Positions 33,676 to 38,267 of a stretch of DNA of 38,267 nt are shown here, in pieces (position 1 is the first letter of the stretch; every line of letters begins with the position of its first letter). The notes beneath the pieces are model-generated. The model was not told the origin of the DNA. It saw only the letters and a program-made list of their open reading frames with translations, and did no database searches. The stretch is from Methylobacterium symbioticum (GTDB lineage: Bacteria; Pseudomonadota; Alphaproteobacteria; Rhizobiales; Beijerinckiaceae). The stretch is taken from the NCBI RefSeq assembly GCF_902141845.1, contig NZ_CABFPH010000052.1, positions 1 to 38,267 on the forward strand. The letters are read 5' to 3'. The position numbers and the translations under genes are program-made.

Positions 33676-35082
33676 GCGCCCGTCCGGCGTCCGGATGCCG
33701 AACCAGAGGTCCTTGACCTGGTCGAAATGCGTCTTCGGGCTGTAGGCCGCCACGGGCACGGCGGTGAAGCGCACCGTCAGCCGGCCGATCGCCTGCACGA
33801 CGCCGTAGGAGAAGATCACCCGGTCGCGCTGCGCGGTGATCAGGTTCACGCGCGCGTTGAGCAGCTCCTGCTGCGCGTTCAGCACGTCGAGGGTGGTGCG
33901 CTGGCCGACGCGCGCTTCCTCGCGCACGCCGTTCAGCGCCACCTCGTTGGCCTGGACCTGCGCCTGCGAGGCGATCACGCGGGCCTTGGCCGCCTCGAGG
34001 CGGCCCCAGAAATCGACGATCTGGGCGCGCACCTGATCGCGCACCTGCTCGGCCTCGATGCGGCGCTGCCCGACCGTCTCCTTGGCCTGACGGATCTGCG
34101 CGTATTCCTGGCCGCCCTGGTAGAGCGGGATGGTCAGGCGGCCGAGGATCGAGGCGGCGTAGCCGCTGGTATTGGCGATCTGCTGGTCATAGGCCTGCTG
34201 GACCTGACCCTGCACGCTGAGCGTCGGGTAAAGGGTGCCCTCGAACACCTTCACCTGCGCCTCGGCCGCGTCGACCGCGTGGAAGGCCGACAGCACCTGC
34301 GGATGCTCGCGCAGGCCGACGGAGATGGCCTGATCGAGATTGGCCGGCACGTAGCGGTCCAGCGGCCGGCCCGGGGCGAGCTGGCGCGGCTCGACGCCGA
34401 CGTTCTGGCGGTAGATGCCGATCGAGGTGCGCAACGCCGATTCGGCCGCGCTCACATCGGCGCGGGCGCCGGCGAGGCGCGCCTCGGCCTGGGCGACGTC
34501 GGTCCGGGTCACCTCGCCGACATTGAAGCGGTCGCGGGTCTGACGGAGCTGCTCCTCGAGCACCTCGACGTTGTTGCGCCGCAGCTCCAGGGTCGCCGTG
34601 TCGGAGAGGACGTTCATGTACGCCTGCACGGCGCTGAACAGGACCGACATCTCGGTGAAGCGCAGCGTCTCGCGCTGGCCGTACACGCCCGATTCGGCAC
34701 GGCGGGTGTTGTTGTCGGTCTGGAAGCCGTTGAACAGGGTCTGGTTGACGACGAGGCCCGCCGAGGCCGGCTTGAGAAGCTGATCGATATTGGTGCCGGC
34801 GAGGTTGCCGCCCTGCTGGGTGACGCCGGCCTGGACGTTCACCGCGGCCGTCGGCCGGTAGCCGGACACGGCGATGGCGACGTCCTCGTCGCGCACGCGG
34901 GTGAGCGCACGGCTCGCGTTCAACTGCGGGTTGCCGCCATAGGCCTTGGCGAGGGCGCTCTCCAGGGTCTCGGACAGCGCCGGCGAGGCCAGCGTCAGCG
35001 CGGCCGCGAAGCCGGCCGCGACGGCCGGCGCGGTCAGCCGGAGCGCGGAACCTGTCGCAAGTGTACGTCTTTTCACGTCCAT
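33673..35082 (-). CDS. TolC-family outer-membrane efflux/secretion channel
   Basis: TolC-type trimers form outer-membrane channels for type I secretion and drug efflux. The 469-residue protein, from ATG 35082 (MDVKRRTLATGSALRL), has a signal peptide with cleavage near ASPALSETL. The body has two homologous halves: TLESALAKAYGGNPQLNASR begins the first, and VPANLDQAISVGLREHPQVL the second. Each is followed by long helices, including VLEEQLRQTRDRFNVGEVTR and NEVALNGVREEARVGQRTTL. The end AYSPKTHFDQVKDLWFGI is typical of alphaproteobacterial family members. An AAGGG site precedes the ATG. No inner-membrane partner is adjacent; it lies in the conserved order PIMT-tolC-popZ-valS. Confidence 0.92.
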   Translation of the reverse strand: MDVKRRTLATGSALRLTAPAVAAGFAAALTLASPALSETLESALAKAYGGNPQLNASRALTRVRDEDVAIAVSGYRPTAAVNVQAGVTQQGGNLAGTNIDQLLKPASAGLVVNQTLFNGFQTDNNTRRAESGVYGQRETLRFTEMSVLFSAVQAYMNVLSDTATLELRRNNVEVLEEQLRQTRDRFNVGEVTRTDVAQAEARLAGARADVSAAESALRTSIGIYRQNVGVEPRQLAPGRPLDRYVPANLDQAISVGLREHPQVLSAFHAVDAAEAQVKVFEGTLYPTLSVQGQVQQAYDQQIANTSGYAASILGRLTIPLYQGGQEYAQIRQAKETVGQRRIEAEQVRDQVRAQIVDFWGRLEAAKARVIASQAQVQANEVALNGVREEARVGQRTTLDVLNAQQELLNARVNLITAQRDRVIFSYGVVQAIGRLTVRFTAVPVAAYSPKTHFDQVKDLWFGIRTPDGR

Positions 35083-35621
35083 CAGCCCTTGCGGTGTCTC
35101 GGTTCTTATCTCGGATGACCCGCACGGCCCCCGCCGCATGGTCGCCCGTCCTCATCCGAACTGGCCCGCCCTGCGGTGCACCTTAGCCGAAGGCGGGGGC
35201 GCCGCGCACGTACTCGTGGCCTCCGTTCCGTCGAATCATCGGCAAGTGGCGCATAAAGGCGACAGTCTTGGCCCTCGGCATACGAGTGCCCGCCCGCAGA
35301 CGCGCAGGTTATCAACAGGTCCGAATTCGGTTGAGACGAAGTATTAGCGCGTCCCGCCGAGGGCGCGCGGCACGGTCGCTCCCGAGGGGAGAGGGTCTGC
35401 CGGAGGGAGGTTTTGCAAGCTGCACTTGGCGTGCATTTGCAACGCTCTCCGGCAACATTGCGCTTCGGCGCGGCCGGTGGCCGTCAAGAAGAGGCGTGGC
35501 CCCTGCGGCTGCTTCGGCGCTCCGGAGCCGCGCTTGGCCGCGTTGCAATCGGGATCAGCTCCACGCCTCTGTTCCACGTGATCCCGTGTGTCGAACCGGC
35601 CTCCGTTCGTCGCAGAGCGCT
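35083..35621. other. Long intergenic region upstream of the TolC-family gene
   Basis: These 539 bases contain no supported gene. They hold the tolC-family promoter region, a 30-base near-palindrome at 35413-35442, a GAGGGGAGAGGG-type sequence near 35378, and repeat copy C from 35522 up to the stop codon of the PIMT-family gene. A TTATCAACA sequence at 35309-35317 resembles a single DnaA box and is probably chance. Confidence 0.5.
35413..35442. promoter_or_regulatory. 30-base near-perfect palindrome, candidate operator
   Basis: TTGCAA-GC-TGCAC is mirrored as GTGCA-T-TTGCAA around a TTGGC centre (35413-35442). The nested TTGCAA and TGCA arms are unlike the surrounding GC-rich DNA. It is about 330 bases upstream of the tolC-family start. 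It could be a repressor site or part of a mobile palindrome. Confidence 0.45.
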
Positions 35622-35624
35622 CTA
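35522..35624 (+). repeat. Dispersed ~100-bp repeat, copy C (diverged)
   Basis: It shares with copy A the start GGAGCCG, the segment GCAATCGGGATCAGCTCCA, the GTCGAACCGGC block and the terminal AGAGCGCTCTA. The middle is more diverged than in A and B. Its outermost CTA (35622-35624) is the stop codon of the PIMT-family gene. Confidence 0.65.
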
Positions 35625-36275
35625 GAACGCGAAGCCCGCCTCGGCCGCGAAGGCCGGCAGCACGGGCAGCGAGGCGCCGAACAGCGGGCGCGACCCGAAC
35701 GCGTCGCCCGCGCGCACGAAGATGGTCGCCTTGGCGGCCCGCTCCGGCCCGAACACGCAGACGAGCTGCCCCTCGTCGGCGAGCTGATCGAGCAAGGCCT
35801 GCGGACGGCTCTCGACGCGGCCGTTGACCAGGATGGCGTCGTAGGGCCCGCGGTCGGCAACGCCGCGCGCGATCGGTCCCTCCACGATCTCCGCCGCGCC
35901 GTCGAGACGCTGGCGCGCCTCCGCGACGAGCGTTGGCACGCTCTCCAGGGCGGTGACCCGGGCGCCGAGCTCCGCCATCAGCGCCGCGCCGTATCCGTAG
36001 CCGCCGGCCACGTCGAGGGCGCGTTTGCCGGGCTTGATCTGGAGCGCCTGGATCATGCGGGCCAGAATCATCGGAGCGGGCACGAAGCGCGGCTCCTCGC
36101 CGGCCGTGTCGATGCGCAGGGTCTGGTCGATATAGGCGAAGCCCTCGCGGCCGGCCGGGACGAAGCGCTCGCGCGGCACGGTGTCGAACGCGTCGAGGAC
36201 CGCGTTGTCGTTCACGTCGAAGGTCCGCAATTGGCAGTCGACCATCAGGCGTCGCGCCTGCGCGTAATCGAGCAT
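35622..36275 (-). CDS. Protein-L-isoaspartate O-methyltransferase family protein
   Basis: PIMT repairs isoaspartyl damage by SAM-dependent methylation. The 217-residue protein, from ATG 36275, starts MLDYAQARRLMVDCQLRTFD and contains FDTVPRERFVP and the SAM motif I RALDVAGGYGYGAALMAELG at about 86-105, followed by VTALESVPTLVAEARQRL. It also has PYDAILVNGRVESRPQALLD and a family-like end. The segment where true PIMT enzymes have a TISQP-type active-site motif reads EEPRFVPAPMILARM here. The catalytic signature is therefore altered, and the activity may differ. This variant is common next to tolC in alphaproteobacteria. The upstream open frame shows no similarity. Confidence 0.85.
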   Translation of the reverse strand: MLDYAQARRLMVDCQLRTFDVNDNAVLDAFDTVPRERFVPAGREGFAYIDQTLRIDTAGEEPRFVPAPMILARMIQALQIKPGKRALDVAGGYGYGAALMAELGARVTALESVPTLVAEARQRLDGAAEIVEGPIARGVADRGPYDAILVNGRVESRPQALLDQLADEGQLVCVFGPERAAKATIFVRAGDAFGSRPLFGASLPVLPAFAAEAGFAF

Positions 36276-36337
36276 GGAACCGTCTTTCCTCGACCCCGGC
36301 GCGGCAGCCGGCAACGCGCAGCTTCCGGGACAGCGGG

Positions 36338-36362
36338 CTTTTCGTGGATCGGCCGCGAAAAG
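36338..36362. promoter_or_regulatory. Inverted repeat in a divergent promoter region
   Basis: CTTTTCG (36338-36344) and CGAAAAG (36356-36362) form a perfect inverted repeat with an 11-base spacer. It lies between the divergent PIMT-family gene and the branched-chain amino-acid binding-protein gene, about 65 bases from the former's start. It is a candidate operator. Confidence 0.4.
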
Positions 36363-36526
36363 GCAAGATTGCGCCCGCCCCTGCCTGGCGTTCGGCGGCG
36401 CCCTTGCAACCGGCGCCGCCTGTTGCGGCTGCCCGTAGCGGGCCGGCCCCCACTCGGCATACCGTGTGCCCACGGCGTCCGCGAGGCGCCGATCCCAAGA
36501 AGAATCTCGGCCAGGGTGAGGAACGC

Positions 36527-37780
36527 ATGAGCAAGGCGCGTATCGATTCAGACAGGGCTCCAGGTCGCGCTCGCTCGCGGGCGGGCCTCGCCCTCGCCGC
36601 GACGCTGGCACTGGCCGGTCCGGCCGCGGCGCAGGCGGTCTCGGACGGGGCCGTGCGCATCGGCATCCTGAACGACCAGTCCGGGGTCTATGCCGAGTTC
36701 GGCGGCCGCTCCTCGATCGAGGCGGCCAGGATGGCGGTCGAGGATTTCGGCGGCACGGTGCTCGGCGCGCCGATCGAGCTGGTCTCGGCCGACCACCAGA
36801 ACAAGCCCGACATCGCCTCCGGCATCGCGCGGCAATGGTACGACCGCGACAAGGTCGACGCGATCATGGAGCTGACCACCTCCTCGGTGGCGCTGGCCGT
36901 CCAGGGCCTGTCCAAGGAGAAGAAGAAGATCACCATCACGACGGGCGCGGCCACGAGCGACCTCACCGGCAAGCTCTGCACGCCCTACGGCTACCATTGG
37001 GCCTACGACACCCGCGCGCTTGCGGTCGGCACCGGCGGCGCGCTGGTGCAGCAGGGCGGCAATACCTGGTTCATGCTCACCGCCGACTACGCCTTCGGCC
37101 ACTCGCTGGAGGCGGAGGTGACCCGCTACGTCACCTCGAAGGGCGGCAAGATCGTGGGCGGCGTGCGCCACCCGCTCGCGGCGCAGGACTACTCCTCCTT
37201 CCTGCTCCAGGCGCAGGGGTCGGGCGCCAAGGTGATCGGGCTGGCCAATGCCGGCCTCGACACCGCGAACTCGATCAAGCAGGCGGCGGAATACGGCATC
37301 ACCGAGGGCGGCCAGCGCCTCGCGGCGCTGCTCTTCACCCTCGCCGAGGTGCACGGGCTCGGCCTCAAGGTGGCGCAGGGCCTGACGCTCACCGAGGGCT
37401 GGTACTGGGATCTCAACGACGAGACCCGAGCGTTCGGCCAGCGCTTCATGAAGCGCACCGGCAAGATGCCGAACATGATCCACACGGGGACCTACTCGGC
37501 GGTGCTGCAATACCTCAAGGCGGTGAAGGCCGCGGGCACCGACGAGACCGAGGCGGTGAACGAGAAGCTGCACCAGCTGCCGGTGGACGACGTCTTCGCC
37601 CGCGGCGGCAAGGTGCTCGCCAACGGCCGCATGGTCCACGACATGTACCTGTTCGAGGTCAAGAAGCCCGCCGATTCGAAGGGCGAGTGGGACCTCTACA
37701 AGCTGCTCGCCACCATCCCCGGCGCGGACGCCTACGCCAAGCTCGAGGAGAGCGGCTGCCAGCTCACCGCCTCGCGGTGA
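36527..37780 (+). CDS. Branched-chain amino-acid-type ABC transporter substrate-binding protein
   Basis: The 417-residue periplasmic binding protein is of the LivJ/Peripla_BP_6 type. Residues 1 to about 41 are a long signal peptide (basic start, then AGLALAATLALAGPAAAQAV). The mature domain begins VRIGILNDQSGVYAEFGGRS and continues AARMAVEDFGGTVLGAPIEL, ELTTSSVALAVQGLSKEKKK, and YAFGHSLEAEVTRYVTSKGG, then DYSSFLLQAQGSGAKVIGLA. TGAGG precedes ATG 36527. No permease or ATPase genes are adjacent, so it works with a transporter encoded elsewhere. Many proteins of this subtype bind aromatic or other small organic compounds, so the ligand is not settled. A strong hairpin follows. Confidence 0.92.
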   Translation: MSKARIDSDRAPGRARSRAGLALAATLALAGPAAAQAVSDGAVRIGILNDQSGVYAEFGGRSSIEAARMAVEDFGGTVLGAPIELVSADHQNKPDIASGIARQWYDRDKVDAIMELTTSSVALAVQGLSKEKKKITITTGAATSDLTGKLCTPYGYHWAYDTRALAVGTGGALVQQGGNTWFMLTADYAFGHSLEAEVTRYVTSKGGKIVGGVRHPLAAQDYSSFLLQAQGSGAKVIGLANAGLDTANSIKQAAEYGITEGGQRLAALLFTLAEVHGLGLKVAQGLTLTEGWYWDLNDETRAFGQRFMKRTGKMPNMIHTGTYSAVLQYLKAVKAAGTDETEAVNEKLHQLPVDDVFARGGKVLANGRMVHDMYLFEVKKPADSKGEWDLYKLLATIPGADAYAKLEESGCQLTASR

Positions 37781-37785
37781 GTGGG

Positions 37786-37817
37786 AGCCCGCCGCGGCGT
37801 CCGGGCCGCGGCGGGCT
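37786..37817. terminator. Bidirectional terminator between the binding-protein gene and alaS
   Basis: AGCCCGCCGCGGC (37786-37798) and GCCGCGGCGGGCT (37805-37817) form a perfect 13-bp stem with a 6-base loop. It lies between convergent genes, 5 bases after one stop and 6 bases before the other. It is followed by TTCG rather than a long T run. Confidence 0.75.
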
Positions 37818-37823
37818 TCGTCC

Positions 37824-38267
37824 TCACGCCGCCTGGAGCGCCTCGACGATGGCGTCGAGGGCGGCCTGGGCGCCCGTCCCGTTCGGGCCGCCGGCCTGGG
37901 CCATGTCGCGGCGCCCGCCGCCGCCCTTGCCGCCGAGATGGCCGGCCCCGGCCCGCACCAGGCCGACCGCGTCGTAGCGCGCGGTCAGGTCGTCGGTGAC
38001 GCCGACCACGAGGCCGGCCTTGCCGTCGGCGGCGACGCCCACGATCGCCACGATGCCGGAGCCGAGGCGGGTCTTGCCCTCGTCGGCGAGGCTCTTGAGG
38101 TCGCGCATCTCGACGCCCTCGACCACGCGGGCCATCAGCTTGACGCCCGCCACCTCGCGGGCCTCGTCGCCGCCGCCGGCCGCGCCGCCGCCCATGGCGA
38201 GCTTCTTGCGCGCCTCGGCGAGCTCGCGCTCCAGGCGCCGGCGGTCCTCCAGCAGGGCCGCGAGCCG
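37824..38267 (-). CDS. alaS: Alanyl-tRNA synthetase, C-terminal part (5' end outside window)
   Basis: AlaRS charges tRNA-Ala. Only the last 147 codons are inside the window; the frame is open to the right edge. The visible part is the end of the coiled-coil linker (RLAALLEDRRRLERELAEAR, KKLAM) and the DHHA1-type C-terminal domain. That domain includes ARVVEGVEMRDLKSLADEGK, IVAIVGVAADGKAGLVVGVT and the closing GHLGGKGGGGRRDMAQAGGP, the glycine-rich signature of the C-Ala domain. The family normally has GRPDMAQAGG; here Pro is replaced by Arg. The gene ends next to a strong shared terminator. Confidence 0.95.
   Translation of the reverse strand, partial: RLAALLEDRRRLERELAEARKKLAMGGGAAGGGDEAREVAGVKLMARVVEGVEMRDLKSLADEGKTRLGSGIVAIVGVAADGKAGLVVGVTDDLTARYDAVGLVRAGAGHLGGKGGGGRRDMAQAGGPNGTGAQAALDAIVEALQAA

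Noticed and set aside
35309..35317. DnaA box (TTATCAACA) as a sign of a replication origin
   Set aside because: It is a single imperfect site with no cluster, no AT-rich unwinding element and no dnaA or parAB genes nearby.

Overview
This window is about 38 kb of GC-rich chromosome, apart from one AT-rich stretch. It most resembles an alphaproteobacterium of the order Hyphomicrobiales, probably Methylobacterium or a close relative. The evidence is a fused ispDF gene, a PopZ polar organiser next to valS, and a pyruvate dehydrogenase operon. In that operon E1-beta carries its own lipoyl domain and a DUF5076-like gene lies between pdhB and pdhC. The genus is an inference, because no methylotrophy gene is present. 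Nearly all genes are core metabolism and cell-envelope genes. No rRNA, tRNA, CRISPR array, transposase or integrase was recognised.

Left third (1-12.4 kb). It opens with the N-terminal part of a dusB-type gene that stops matching its family near the window edge. Next come ispDF-pncC, a divergent ornithine cyclodeaminase/Lrp regulator pair, a flavin monooxygenase, lipA with a RatA/COQ10-like gene, a CYTH protein, a SleB-type hydrolase lipoprotein, a threonine/serine dehydratase, a DUF1275 membrane protein and several small proteins.

Middle (12.4-21.3 kb). A GC-poor island of about 2 kb (roughly 12.88-14.95 kb) lies between a strong terminator and the lpdA terminator. It holds two convergent, overlapping genes: a stand-alone GT51 peptidoglycan glycosyltransferase domain and a membrane-anchored helical protein. 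This is the best candidate for an undescribed system here. Beside it is the minus-strand operon pdhA-pdhB-DUF5076-pdhC-lpdA, preceded by ftsB, a DUF3574 gene and eno. LipA, encoded 8 kb away, makes the lipoyl cofactor this complex needs.

Right third (21.3-38.3 kb). It holds queF, a small Gly/Tyr-rich secreted protein, a SAM methyltransferase, a secreted protein followed by kdsA, a DegP-type protease, a SugE-like SMR exporter, valS, popZ, a tolC-family gene, a PIMT-family methyltransferase, a branched-chain amino-acid binding protein and the C-terminal end of alaS.

Between genes there is a family of repeats of about 100 bp with hairpins (at least four copies plus a partial one). Several of these start exactly at a neighbouring TAG stop codon. 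There is also an array of four hairpins after the methyltransferase gene, and a set of perfect palindromes that look like operators. All calls come from reading the sequence; no database search was run.
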